DNA of 64,000 nucleotides, from contig JAESIW010000200.1 of the NCBI GenBank assembly GCA_016802295.1, forward strand, positions 5,127,667 through 5,191,666, in the 5' to 3' direction. The notes under the pieces were generated by a model, which did not search any database, was not told the origin of the DNA, and saw only the letters and a list, made by a program, of their open reading frames with translations. A program made the position numbers and the translations under genes. Shown piece by piece: positions 30,561 through 43,400 of the stretch; positions within the stretch are counted from its first letter, which is position 1, and the number at the start of each line of letters is the position of its first letter. This DNA is from Brachionus rotundiformis (Eukaryota; Rotifera; Eurotatoria; Ploima; Brachionidae).

Positions 30561-30618
30561 ATATTTTTAATTAAAAATTAACTATTTCTTCAATTCATTC
30601 AAAAGATCTGACACAAAT

Positions 30619-30848
30619 TACCGTATTTTCTTGAATATAAGTAACCACATATAATGTTTAAAAGAAAATTTATGAATCATGTTCTTCAATCATCCAGCAG
30701 TTTTATAAAATGTAAAACATGCATTTTTCTTGTCTCTAATAGAAGAAAAAAGGTGAAGTTTTTCTTTTATTTGAGTCACATTTTTTGAATGAAAAACTTT
30801 CGAATAGAAGAAGATCTTTGATGGCCCAACTTTCTTATATTCGAAGAA
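30619..30848. mobile_element. Small TIR element (Tc1/pogo-like MITE), right end decayed
   Basis: The left end reads TACCGTATTTTCTTGAATA and the right end CTTATATTCGAAGAA, whose reverse complement TTCTTCGAATATAAG pairs with TTTCTTGAATATAAG. The start TACCGTATTT is typical of TA-inserting MITE families. There is no coding capacity. The class assignment rests on that terminal word and is tentative. Confidence 0.45.
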
Positions 30849-30979
30849 GCATTATTTTATCAACTTTTCTTACTTTTTTTACATTTTTTTACTATATAAA
30901 TCTTGTATAATAAATCGGTTTAAACTAAAGTGAAATTTTCACAGATGAACCTTGAGGACTTAACTAAAGTCTATTTTTA

Positions 30980-31003
30980 ATAAATAAATAAATAAATAAA
31001 TAA
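30980..31003. repeat. TAAA microsatellite
   Basis: Six or so uninterrupted copies of the tetranucleotide AAAT/TAAA in an otherwise irregular AT-rich stretch, just after the TIR element. Confidence 0.8.
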
Positions 31004-32435
31004 CAAATGACTATAAAAGGATTATTTATTAGTGCTATTTTTTATTTATAGTCCTTTCAGATGAAAATAAATAGTTCTTAGGTTTTTATTAATAAATAGA
31101 GAATTTAATTTCAGTTTTTTTCTAATTATTTAAAATTATTATCATGTGACTGAAAGGAAGAACGAAGTTTCTTGTCCAACTTGCCAAGGTTCTCCCTAAA
31201 TTAATTGTTCAAAATAAAGAATTACATTTTAAGAATTTTATTAAATAAAAATGAGCTATATTCGGCTAATAAAAAGAATAAGCAGGTATAAAAAGACTCA
31301 TATCACAAAAACGGCGTTATATATTATATATTCCCATAGCCAAATCAATTTGCCTTGATACGATTTATAAACTTATGAATAAATTGGAGCAAAAGATAAA
31401 TTTGAGAGCTATCAAATAGAATGAAAAAGACTGTTTTTTTTGGTAAAATATTTTGAAAATATGTCACAAAATCATACTCTTTCATTTAAACTAAAATACT
31501 AGTTTAAAGGTAATAATTGCTGTAAATTTTTTTCCAATTAAAATTATTGATTGAAATATTTGAGTCGCTATTTTGACTCATTAGGAGAATAGCATGATGG
31601 GCTCAAATTAGAGCGCTGAACTATTTTGATTGACAATAATAAAAATTCAAAAAGAGAAGAAAAAAGTAAGCTTCAATTAGACTAATTAATATTGATAAAA
31701 AATCACCTATACAGTCAAATATTTGCCCAAACAATGTCAAGTGAAAAAAGTCAAATCGGAAATGTATAATTAAGGAAAAAATTAAAACTTATTCTCAGCA
31801 AAACCACCACCCATTTTCATCAGTGACAGACAGCACTCAAACCACCAACAACAAACAAACAATCCAAGCTCTTATTTACATTTAACAAGACAATAATTAA
31901 AATTCCCTAATACTCACAGGTATTAGACCGAGTACAAAAAGAACTAATCCGAGCACTAAGCCCCATTTAGAACACTGGTGACAAATAGCCAAGTGCTTAT
32001 CTGCCAATTAATCAATTTAGTGACAAAAACTTTGCCTATAAAGAGGCTCACTGTCATCCAGACTAGAACAGATAATTGTACACACTAGCACAGCTAGTGG
32101 CTAATAGTGGCCACACAACCACTGACAATCAAAGTCGTATTGTACACCTAATTAAATAGGTGCCGGCCACTTTGATTATCTAAATAATTATAGTTATTCA
32201 TTTAGGCCTAAAATAGAATAAATTTCCTAGTCAAATGGCCACTTTCAGCTCCTATTTGAAAGCGGTTCACCATTTGAACACGAATTATTACAGCATTTAT
32301 TACTAGCACTCGCACAGACTGCCAAATAAAAGTAAAGTTCAGCTAGTCGGCACTTCAGTCACGTGCACTAAGTATTTTATGATAATAATAAATCACCTCA
32401 GACTGTCTGAGATAGGATGCATAACTTAGCTTTAG

Positions 32436-32444
32436 GTATAAAAG
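32436..32444 (+). promoter_or_regulatory. Candidate TATA box of the gene at 32677
   Basis: GTATAAAAG lies 241 bases before the ATG at 32677, in a stretch with richer base composition than its surroundings. If used, transcription would begin near 32465 and leave a 5' UTR of about 210 bases. It is unproven but close to the textbook TATAAAAG. Confidence 0.45.
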
Positions 32445-32676
32445 TTTACCACTGTATTGTGTACTAGTTCTAGTTTGTAAAATACTGATAATTATCTTGT
32501 TTATAGACTCATACATAGACTAGGTGATGTTGATCTGTTAGATAATTGCTGTAACTAGCCGTGAATCCGAGTTGGATCATGTTACAAAATTACAAAATTA
32601 CTCGAAAATATTCTGTCTGTACACTTATTAATTAATTATTTACTTGTTTAGATAGATATATAGATATATAAATAGA

Positions 32677-33795
32677 ATGCAATTGAATGACTTGAATATG
32701 AGCGAAATAATTAGTTTATGCAAATCAGAGATTGTAAGTATTTTCTTTTTTGTTATTTCTATTATTATTAGAAAAAATATTTCCGTTCTGGAGATAAATT
32801 CCAGTCCGGATTGAGCCAAATATTGTCATGAGTTGAGCTGACTGTGGCCAATAGGAAAAATCTTAATTAATGTGGCTAATAAAAGCCAATCAGTGAGCTC
32901 AACTCATTAGCTTATTTAAGCCAGTTGGAAATTATTTTACAGTTAATTTTTAATTTTTTTCTTTCTGAAGAGTAAATTGGCAAATACAAAAGAAAATTGT
33001 ATCAAATTGTACCACTTGTTGCAGCAAATAAGACCAGAAGAAGTGTCAGAAATGGAACAGCCGAGAAAGTTTAGATTTGTGAGCGACAGAGAGTTCAAGG
33101 TTGATCATGAAGAACTGATGACCATGATAAACCAGAGCAATTTGTTTTTGTACAACTCGGAAGACGAGTCGAGCGACTCGACCAAGTCGATGAAGAGGTC
33201 CCAGGCGACCATCAACCTGTTGAAGGAAGAGAACGACACAGTGTTGTCAAGTGCTGAGGAGCATCAAATAACATGCATTAGAGTGGATGGTGATTTGAGG
33301 CAAATGAAGCCAAAGTCGACCTCGTCGACCACCTCACTTCTCAATTTGAACAAAGACCAATCGGTTACATTCAATGTAAATGTAGCCAGTACCCCAAAAA
33401 AAGTCTTTCAGCGAACTTCAACAATTAGAAAAGCTATACGCAAACAACCCCTAACTAGTACACTTATCAAACACGAGACCAAAAAAATTCCTCCACCGCT
33501 GCTCTCTTCTTCGATTGTGCCCGATGTTAAAGTGATGAAGCGAGCTCGATCGAGCTCGATTAGAAAAGAGAAAAAGAGCAAAATTCAAAAAATGGCCAAG
33601 CATGAGTGTAAACGATGCGAGAAGAGAAACAATAGAAACAAGTACTCTGTCAAGTTTTGCCCGTACATGAAAACTAAAGATATAGATAGAATTAGAGTCG
33701 AGTGCTTAGATAGATTGGGATACGAGAACACTCTCAAGTCTTGTACTAAGTCCAATTGTTTCGGCTATGGGGAATATAATGTGTGGTTTTTGTAA
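32677..33795 (+). CDS. Orphan protein with a Cys-rich C-terminus, perhaps a regulator
   Basis: Two exons, 32677-32733 and 32971-33795, joined in phase 0 across a 237-bp intron (donor GTAAGT, acceptor CTGAAG), give 293 residues. The N-terminal 60 residues are helical (MSEIISLCKSEISKLA, YHLLQQIRPEEVSEMEQ). The middle is Ser/Lys-rich and disordered, with basic clusters such as KKSKIQK. The C-terminal 60 residues hold paired cysteines (HECKRCEKR, KFCPYMK, VECLDR, KSCTKSNCF), which could bind zinc. I do not recognise the family. Basic patches, the long flanking noncoding DNA and a TATA box are typical of developmental regulators, but this is inference. The second exon opens at a TTG in the raw frame; the spliced start is the ATG at 32677. 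Confidence 0.7.
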
Positions 33796-36700
33796 TATGA
33801 GTCTCTTTTTTTTTATTTTTTTTTTCATTTTATTAACCGATTGTACCTGATTTTTTATTTAATAAAATTTTAAAATTTTAACCTTAAAATAATCTGATTC
33901 AAGTCTTGATGATTCTCTACTTATTTTAAAACCAGTTTAAACACAAAAAAAACGTACAACTTCATCTATTTATCTTGTACATGATACTACAGCTTCATCA
34001 TTTATCAAGTAGCCTCTTCAAGTTTCAAAACAAATCTACTAAAGCTACAAAATAAAATTTTAAGATTGGTGAAATATTTTCCACTAAAAACATCAATTTT
34101 ACATATGCATCAGAGTTTGAATCTAAATCTGGTAAAGGATAGAATGAACAAAATTTTCACCATATACTGCCTAAAACAGAAAATTCCATCTTTTTTAATT
34201 AGATAATTTACTAGATAATAGCGACTAATTTAACTTTCTTTACTCTTTTGTTTAGAATTTATTGTAAATTTTTTATTTTCATTTTTAATTGTCGACTCAA
34301 TGTCACAAAACATGCAGGCTTAAAAGAGAGTTTTCACCGCTCTAATAAGCCTGTGGGAGTAACTTCCTTCTTAAATAAATTAAAAGTGTACCTGATACAA
34401 GTTAAATACAAGAAAAATTATTGTTTTTAGCTCAAATTAGCTTATAAAGATGGTCAATAAGACTTTGAATCTCACTTTTTTTACTATATTTTACTTTCAA
34501 CCAAGAGGTTATTTTTGATTTTTGAAAAAAATAAATAAATATGAGACATTTTATCTGAATTAAAATTAAAATTGTTAAAAAAAATAGCAAAATTTTTGAC
34601 CAATATTTAAGGATCATGAAAAGTCAAAAATTAAATACTAATCTGAGAGGGGATTGAACTGCCCAAGTCAGCCCAAACTTTCTATAGAATAATAAAAAGA
34701 TCATGATCAAAAATTTGATTATCACTTGGTAAAAGTTTTAAAAATAATCATTCTAAATGCTTTAATAAAATTCAACAAAATCTTTTTGGTTTTAATTTGT
34801 ATTATTTTTTTTGTATTAATGAAAATTGAAATTAAAAGTGACACAAAAAATTTTACAATTTCAAAGTTCAATCTATTTATTAAATTTCTTTTTCATTCAA
34901 AGTAAAAAAGATTATCTATTGGTATGGTGAAGTACCATATAGAATTAATTTGCCTTTAAAGCAATTTAAGTTTTCCTATTTAAATTAATATTATTTTTTT
35001 TTCATTTAATTTTAAATCGATTTATTTCAATCAAAACCAATCAGACAGAATTATCTTTAATATTCTAATTTAAGATAAAAATTATATTAGGCATATAAAA
35101 TTAAATTTTTGACATATGAGCATTGAAAAGCTCAAGGGCGATAAGCAAAATTAATTCACGTTCAAAGTAAAAAAGATTTATTTTTTAGAATTAAATTAAT
35201 TAAAAAATAAAAGCGAAAAGCATTTGATATTTTAATATAAGGTAGTTTAATGAAGATAAATGAGGCCGCCAATTTACGTAATTTTAATATTTCATCTAAA
35301 TTTAGACTCTCATAGAGCACTTACACTAAAATTTTCATGCATTCTGACTTTTGAACAAGTCGCATTAAGAGATTAAGGTATTAAAACGGACCGTGAACCG
35401 TTTTTGTTTTATATTCAAGCTTATTTATTTCCACTTATTGATTTCTTAATGAAGTTAGATCAATAATTTCAAGCAGAATGCAAATTAGGCAAAGAAAATA
35501 GCTTTAAGCTAGCAACAAGTAGAAAAAAGATCTGCTTGGCCGGCTCGCTCTCTTTATTCCAAAACTATTTCCGCCTAGATATAATTCACAATTAATTATC
35601 TATTCATTTAGATGCGAATGAGTGAAAAATATGTGTCGAAAGGTTGGAATTTTTCAAGTCAAGTTAAGTGAGGAGAAATTAAAATTCAATTAAAACTTAT
35701 CATTGAACAAAAAGGAAATGGATTAGAGTCAACTGGTGCCGTGTTTGGGCGGAAGCTGTCGTGATAAATAACACACAAAGACCCAAACGCCGACTCAGCT
35801 TTTTATTCGACTTTTTTTCTTTTGATTGAGAAAATAAATATTTCTAAAACTGAAAATTTCTTTTAATTATTTTGAAATATTAAAACAATTAAATTCGGTG
35901 ATTGATCTACACCGGTTGTAATTAATTTAGTTTTTAACTGCTTGATACTTATTTCAAAATTCAATCAACTTAACAAGTGAACTATAGGTGGGAATGTGAA
36001 CAACTGATTGCCAAACAACAAGACGATACGGTTTGAACTTCAAGTATGTGCCGTCCCAAACAATCTAATCTAGAGGAAAAAAATTAAAAATTTATCTATA
36101 TATTCCCAATGGTGTGATTTAATTAATTCCAACTCAACGTGATTTTAGTCAAGTGTTTGGAACACGGTTCTAAATATTTCAAGATAAATATCTTTACTAA
36201 ATGGAATCATGTGTCTTACCAACACACGTACCACTTGAATTGAGCATTAAATTCTTCTATCCTCAAGACAATACATTTAAGCTATTAGAAATATGTACTT
36301 TTTGTCTATTAATTATTGATATGGCAATAATTGTTCAAAGCTTTTTGACATGGACATTTAGCCATCCCAAGCCAAGCTAAATACACCACTTAAACTAGCG
36401 ATTCCATTAATGTTTGACTACAGCTTGGTCATTTATCAAGTTCTCCTTTCCTAAGTTATCTTTGAAGTAAAATAAATATATCAAGTTGCCTCTTCAAGTT
36501 TCAAACCAAAGCTACAGAACTTAAATTTGAATCTGACAGAATAGATAAACAAACATTTTACCAATTATTTAATATTACAGATTTTTTAATTAGAGATTTA
36601 ATTAGATAACCCAAGCTTCTTAAACTCTTTGACTTTACACTATATTGTAAATGTATATGTATATTTTTTGACACAGTGAAGAATTATATACTAAGACTAA

Positions 36701-38783
36701 TATAAAATATTTAAATAATCCTTTTAAAATATTTGAAAAAAGATTAAAACTTTATTTTCCATGTTTTTACCAGCTTAATGACACAACATTTCAATATATT
36801 TTTAATACTAAGAAATTCAATACAAAAAATTTAAAATCTCTTATCATTTATTGAAAATTTAGACTAAATTAAAATCTTTACAAAAACGTTTTCAACATAT
36901 TACCATTGCATAATTTACCACAAATTATGTTTCAAAATTGACCAAACAAAAATAAAGAATTCACAACTTAGTCCACCATAAACTTCTGAATCCTTGAATA
37001 ATATTTTTATTTTAATTTTTCTCCTTTAAAACTTTTGGTACAGTTTCATTTGGAAATCTCTTTTCCAAATGTCGATTTCAATTAATTTTAAAAAATGGAT
37101 ATTTTTTTGTTTTTTTGCTATCAATGGTGTCAAAGTTTCCAAATTAAACATTTTAATGAGATTAATTTATTTTACTAAGATAAAAGATCAAATTTTGAAT
37201 AAAATTTTTTTAAGTTTTTTAATTGTAATTCAATAGTTTTCAAAAAAATTAAAATCAATTAAAAAAACTGATTTCAATTAGATTCAGTCATAAATTTAAA
37301 ATTAAGAAACCTCAACCGATTGAAAATTTGATAATTTATAAATGATAATTCAAGTTTCATATTTCACTAAATTTTTGTCATATCTATTAAAAATTCGTGA
37401 TAAAAAACCCCATGACGTTAACACCACGGAAATTTTGATTTTTACAATTAATAAGATTTTATCTTCTCTTTGTAAATACATGAAATATTTTTCACCTTTT
37501 CTTTACTTATAGATCCGGAATATAATTACAAATTTCTAAAAATCATTTATAGAGCTTTAGTAAAGCTCCAAACAGATATACAAAAAAATATCAAGAGTTG
37601 CTCTTATTTTAAATTTAAATTTAAATTTTTCTATTTGATATTTTAATATTATTTTAAATAAAACTATTTTTAATTTTTGATTAAAATCGTTCAAATTTTA
37701 CTTAATTGTGCAATTGAGTATTTTGTTAACTATAAAGTTAAGTATCAAGTTTCGTATGATCAATGATAATTAAATAAATTCAAAATTTACTTCCTGATAC
37801 GTTTATTTGATGTTATCGTTATTTAATTTGATGCCGATTATTTTTATTATTATAAAAAAAAATTAAAAAAATTAGTTACGCTAATTTTATACTTATTTTA
37901 GATTTCCGAATTTAACAAATTTTAAACTTTGTTTTTATTATTTTGAATAAATATAAGATAGAGTTTTTCTATGGTATAATTTATTATCAATTGAAATTTT
38001 TCTTAGTATAAAAAAAAGAAATTTTAAATTGTGAAAAGTTAAAGCAGTTAAATATCTATAGAATATAGAGGTTAACTAGAGAAATAAATCAACTTATTAA
38101 ATATAATTATGACACTGTTGATAAAAGTAAATTTTTCTGCAAAAAATTAGAATGTTTTTTTTTATTTAGATATATAACAAAATATCTAAAATTTCAAAAG
38201 TTTATGTAAATTTATAAAATTGCATAATAGTTTTTAAAAATGCGTGCCAATATTCAGTTAATGGAAAAAACTACCTAAAAAAGTTAGTTAATTGAAGGTA
38301 GGGTAAAAAAATTAAAAAAAAATTTTATAAATGAAAATTGATATGTTTGCATTTAATTATAGACAAAAGTGTTCTGACATGGTGGGATCAAGCTTAGCTT
38401 TTTAAATAAGATAAATAAAGATTTATTTATTTTTTTTAATACTTTCAATTATAATAAATAATTATGAAAATTTTTTTAAAAATTTTGAAATTTTTCTACC
38501 TTTATACAAACAAAGTCATCTCATTTAAGGCTATTTAAAAATTATAAATTAAATCGTATTAGGTTTATACTCTTAAAAAATTTTATACCCTTGATTTGAA
38601 ATTTTTCTATTATTATCTATACACTATAATTTAATTTTATCATTAGATTTTGGCCAAAGGCAGCTATTTAATAAGCTGAAATATATATATTTCGCTATAG
38701 TTGCTAGGCAATATTCACCAAGAAGCTACCAAATTTGTTCACCAAAAAAATATTGGATTAACATTTTTGCGTGTCGAGTTAAA
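33796..38783. other. Gene-poor 5-kb stretch
   Basis: No acceptable gene. The frames at 34248-34430 and 34432-34617 have no domain and look random. A 59-codon frame at 36201 is listed separately as a weak candidate. A slightly GC-richer patch at 35700-35810 contains GTTTGGGCGG and the near-complementary CCCAAACGCC and may be regulatory. The rest is AT-rich without recognised repeats. Confidence 0.5.
36201..36380 (+). CDS. Possible small membrane protein or lost exon, 59 residues
   Basis: An ATG-to-TAA frame of 59 residues. It begins ESCVLPTHVPLELSIKFF and has one strong hydrophobic segment, LLEICTFCLLIIDMAIIVQS, at about residues 28-50. The base composition is higher in G and C than its flanks, which is why it stood out. 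It could be a small single-span protein, or an exon of an ion channel whose other exons have decayed (the DMAIIVQSF segment resembles an S2-S3 region). No splice partner was found. Confidence 0.25.
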   Translation: MESCVLPTHVPLELSIKFFYPQDNTFKLLEICTFCLLIIDMAIIVQSFLTWTFSHPKPS

Positions 38784-39968
38784 ATGAATCATCCGCGACA
38801 CCTATCAGTGATTAAAGAATTTGAAAACGAGGATTTACCTGATATAGATATTATGGGTGACAATGGAAGTCTACTCGAGATACCACAGGAAGCAACTAAA
38901 GACACACAACTAAAGAGAAAAAATTGTAACAAAAAATTCCTAGGAATTTGTATAGCCATTTCTTCGGCCTTTTTTCTCTCATTATCCAACATTTACATTC
39001 GAAAAGCAGTAATGCTGAATGGCAGCGAACAAGCCGCGTTCAGATACCTGCTTCAATTGGTAGCTATGCTTATCATAATTTTTAGAAATAAAATTAATCC
39101 ATTTGGCAAAAAAGACGACAGAATAAGACTCATATTGCGTGGTATTTTTGGCATGTGTGCATTAATTTCGCTTCATTTTTCGGTAAAATTCATTGATCCT
39201 TCGGACAGTGCTGCTTTGTTACATTCAAAAATAGTCCTAGTTTCCATATTATCAAGAATTTTTTTAAAAGAAAAGCTCAACTTAGCTCATATAATATCAA
39301 TTTTTCTCACAATAATTGGCGTTTTGTTGGTCTCTCAACCATCTTTCCTGAAAAAATTTGCTTACTCAAGCTTCAACTGGACAATTATAGGCTCAACAAA
39401 CTCGACTATTGAAGAGGATAATTCTGGGTATAGACCAGCGATTGGCATATCTTTTGGTCTAATGGCAGCTTTTTTTTCCTCAATATTACCATTGTTTCTA
39501 AAAAATTTATCCAACCGGAAAGTGCACTACTCGGTGTCAGTAATTTATGCAAGCTATTTTGGTATCCCGTTCAGCTTACTACTGAGCTTAGTCCTTTTTC
39601 TAAGTAATCTAGAGAATAGGAAATTTGATGAGTTTGACAATTCATCAGTAATAGCATGGCAACTGTTCTATTCATTTATTTCAGCAAGCAGTGGTGTACT
39701 TTCTCAGACCATGATGAATATATCCCTTAAGTACGAAGATGCTTCCAAAGTAACCTTGCTCAGATCGACAGATCTGCTTCACACCTTTGTCCTGCAGCAT
39801 TTTTTTCTTGGTATAGATTCAAATTTGTTTAGTATAATTGGTGCATCTTTGATTTTTCTATCAACTGTATTGGTTCTTGTATTTAAAATTTTGGAAAAGT
39901 CTGCCAGCAAAGAAACCCAAAAGAGTGAGGACAGTTTTTTAAAAAAGATTTTGCTTTTTAAAATGTAA
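38784..39968 (+). CDS. EamA/DMT-type transporter, SLC35G-like
   Basis: Intron-free, 394 residues, drug/metabolite transporter superfamily. Two EamA repeats of five helices each: the first spans about residues 50-195 (CIAISSAFFLSLSNIYIRKA, FMLxxL-type helix 2, then SDSAALLHSKIVLVSILSRI, IISIFLTIIGVLLVSQPSFL), the second about 220-370 (GISFGLMAAFFSSILPLFLK to IIGASLIFLSTVLVLVFKIL). The helix-3 to helix-4 segment HSKIVLVSILSRIFLKEKL is typical of SLC35G1/TMEM20. Both termini face the cytoplasm. The substrate of the animal group is not established. Confidence 0.88.
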   Translation: MNHPRHLSVIKEFENEDLPDIDIMGDNGSLLEIPQEATKDTQLKRKNCNKKFLGICIAISSAFFLSLSNIYIRKAVMLNGSEQAAFRYLLQLVAMLIIIFRNKINPFGKKDDRIRLILRGIFGMCALISLHFSVKFIDPSDSAALLHSKIVLVSILSRIFLKEKLNLAHIISIFLTIIGVLLVSQPSFLKKFAYSSFNWTIIGSTNSTIEEDNSGYRPAIGISFGLMAAFFSSILPLFLKNLSNRKVHYSVSVIYASYFGIPFSLLLSLVLFLSNLENRKFDEFDNSSVIAWQLFYSFISASSGVLSQTMMNISLKYEDASKVTLLRSTDLLHTFVLQHFFLGIDSNLFSIIGASLIFLSTVLVLVFKILEKSASKETQKSEDSFLKKILLFKM

Positions 39969-40444
39969 ATTTTTTTTTTCAAAACTATCAAATAATTAAA
40001 TAAAAGAATAAATAAGTTTTATTATCAAAAATAATATTTTTTTTACATTCGTATTTATTTTATTGACCAAAATTCGTAAAAATGTAAAAAACCGAAAAAA
40101 CATCCATGCTCTGGATGCCAAAGATTTATGTCATAAGATCTATAAAAATATTCTTGTTTTGTGTCCTCTTTGGTAAATAAATTCTCTCAATTATGGTAAC
40201 AATATAAAAAAAAATACTCCAAATATTTGAACAAAAAGCTCAAAATTAGGCCTAGAATTTCAGCTGGATCTTGATATAAGAGCAAGAAAATATCATTTGA
40301 CATTTGTCAACAAGTTTTTTTTTTATTTTTTTTTTTTAATAACATTTTTTTAAATAAATTTTTAAAAAATTCAATAATTTACATAAATTTCGACGAAAAT
40401 GTTTGTTTTTCTATTTCTAAATTTAAGACATTTTTAGTATAAGT
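39969..40444. other. Intergenic between converging genes
   Basis: 3' flanks of the SLC35G-like gene and of the disordered-protein gene. Poly-T runs at 40315-40345. No frame. Confidence 0.5.
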
Positions 40445-43400
40445 TTAGTAAAATAGAGAGAAATAGACTTGGTCTGTACCAGGACATTTCTCTGCCGTTA
40501 ATTGAAGTCTTACCTTCACTTGATTTGTCGAGTTCCTAAACGTTGGGATACCGGATGATGTTTTAAAAGTCGGAATTTGAGACGGTGGTTTGATAAAACT
40601 CCTTAAAAAAAGTTTATTTTTAGATATCCATTTGTCTTTTAAAAGTATAAAATTAAAAAAACCAAAGCAAAATTTTTAGGGGAAATAATTTAAATTTTTT
40701 ATCATTTGTTTTTTTTAGAATTATTTTGTTTTTAAGGGAATAAAACAAGTTTATTATCTTATCATGAATAATTTAAAAAATTCAAATAAGCATTTACTGA
40801 TAAATATTTTTTCCTAATATTTAGTTGTCTTTTTCAGTTATTTATTGATATTTCATTTTAAATGATGATATTAATAATAATGATTAATTTAATTTTCAAT
40901 AAATGAGGGGGAAAATATTTTAAAAAGTGGTGGGCTTGACTGAATTAAACCCTAACCCCATTCCAAAATAAAAATAAACTTTTTTAAAAGCTTTTGGTTT
41001 GCGCCATAATTCAAAATTTAACTAAAGAAATTTGAATTGGTGAAGAAGTGTGAAAAATGTGAAAATTTTAGCTTATCTTTGAATAATTAAAATTGACCAA
41101 AAAAAAAGAATTACTTTGGTGCATTTTCCGATGCACTTTTGTACTGAAATACATTGCTTGTCTTGGTAATGGAGGCAGAAACAGTGGGAGGCTTTAAACG
41201 TGAAGCTGCAACATTTTGGTTCATAGTGCCTAAGGTGTTTGTCTTATTAGCCATCGATTTGGCTTGATTGGTATTGGGTGATTTTTTATTTTCTTTGAGT
41301 GAAGATGAAGAGCATGTTGAGGCTGAGGACGACGTACTGGTCGAACTCAGCCGATTCAAATTAGCATTTTGACTAGAATTAGAACCAGGTGCTTTGTTCG
41401 AGTTGTTGGTGCTCAACACTGCACTCGGTCTTTGAATTTGACCTGGACTCTTGAGCGGAGAAACAACAGATTTGGAAACTAAGGGCACTTTAGAAATACC
41501 AGTCTTTGGTTTGGTTAAATCAGCGCTTTGGCTTATCATTGGCTGCATTTGTTTACTTCCTGCTATATTAGGTCGCTTTATTTCCGGCTTAGTCTGGGAC
41601 AAACTAATGACCGGTTTGGCCGTGAGACCAGAATTGATCAGCTTTGACTTGGAGTATATTGAGCTTGGACGTGTGTTTTGATTAATTGATGAGATACGAC
41701 GTACTTGAACTGGCTTTGCCTGCACGCCACTCGACTCGGTCAAGTCCTTGGTCTTGTTCAAAGCTTTGGCAGCTGGTTTTAGATTCCGAGTTCGGTTCAG
41801 TTCTTCCTGAGAATCGGTGATTATGTCTTTGGTTTTGTTCAAGTCGTCTTTGCTTTCATTGTTGTTCATGTCTTGGGTCCGATTGAGATGAAAGCCGCTG
41901 TTTGACTGGACAATCCGTCTTTGCTGGTTGTAAGCCTCGAGTTGGATCTGTTGGTCACTGGGTGTCCAAGCAGTGTACGTAGAGTTAAAAACAGTGCGCG
42001 GGTCATCGTTCAGGTTGCTAATCGATGAAGACTGGCTCACACTCAGACTTTGCTCGCTCTCATTCAAAGACTCATTCGAATTGCGTCCATTCAAGTCAAT
42101 GGTACAATTCAAAGCTGGCTTTTTTCTCATCGGTGAGCTTGTCTTCACATCCAACTCATTTTCATTCAAATTGGATAAATTTTTAACTGAGCTTAATTTT
42201 AACTCTTTGTTCAGGTCTTTGTCAATGCTGCTGGTAATTATGCGCTTGGACAGATGGGTGGGAAAATTTGTGTTGAGATTTGTCTGCGAGCCACTGCTCA
42301 GCGAATTCAGGGTGAAAGTTGACGAGGATTTTTTCAGATCAGTAATGAATAGGTCAAATGTCTTTGGCACAGAGGACGGATTAAATTGTAAATTGTCCAA
42401 GTTATCTATTGAGGCTGATAGGGATGAAGACAGCGGCGAGCCTAGGCTCTCTTGCTTTACCAGATTGCTCTTGGGCTTCAGGTCGTCCATAGTTATGTTC
42501 AAATTGTTGACACTCTGTTTGGGAGAACTGAGCGGCGAAACCGGCCCGCCATTGCTGAATACAAAAATTTTCAATTAATTAAAATTTTTTCATAAAAAAT
42601 TATTTTAGATATATTTAAACAAATATTTTAATTTTTATTAATTGGAAAACAAAATTTAAATTGTTATCCTATAATTAAAAGTCAAAATTTTAAACAATTA
42701 CTTTTAATATTAGATCCAAGTGATAAGTATTCTTTTGGTATTTTATCATCTTACACCCTAGCAAATGGGGCGTAAAAGGAATTTTTTTCCCTAATTTCAA
42801 TAATTAATCAAAATTGTCTGCATTTTTAATCAGAAAAAAAATCAAAATTTATTCAAATATTACTCCAGACATTTGGCAACACAAAAAAAAGTAATAATAA
42901 CAATATTATAATATAATGCATACTAATTATTAAAAAGTTAATAATAATTATTTGAAAAAAATTTTTCTTTTGTTTATTTGACCTAATAATCAGTAATTAG
43001 CAATCAAAACAAATTTTAAATAATTGAATTGCAAAAAGCTTTTGATTATTGGAAAAATTAAACTTATTATCTAACTAAAAAATATTATCTATTTATAAAA
43101 ACATAAAACTTACTGAGGGTCGAGCCCAGTGATAGTTTCATTAAACAAAGAGTCAAAATTGGCATCTATTGAGTTAAATCGAGTAAACGAGTTCTCGAAC
43201 TCCTCGCTAATTTTGACCAAATCATAGCTAATATTGGCTGAGAGAGATTGCTTCATTGCCAAGGGACTTTTGTTTACGGTCTGGTTCATGTTGACAGTTT
43301 TGTTTATGAGCCTGGTTTCGTCCATGGAGTAGCTGTTTTCGTTGATAAGCCGGGTGCGATTTCTGGCCTCGGACTGGCACGTCAGGTCAACACACATCTC

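Larger units (their letters stand above)
28052..32676. other. Gene-poor stretch with LINE and MITE remnants and a likely promoter region
   Basis: About 4.6 kb without an acceptable gene. A dead LINE end lies at 30018-30560, a TIR element at 30619-30848 and a TAAA microsatellite at 30980-31003. From about 31800 to 32500 the base composition rises in G and C and short palindromes appear; this is probably the regulatory region of the gene at 32677. The 77-codon minus frame at 29526-29759 has no domain and is rejected. Confidence 0.5.

Noticed and set aside
34248..34617. Two frames of about 60 codons on opposite strands
   Set aside because: No domain, no conservation clue and composition of noncoding DNA.
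41451..42578. Long plus-strand frames of 76 and 201 codons
   Set aside because: Antisense to the Ser/Asn-rich coding exon; Ser codons give open antisense frames. No domain was recognised.
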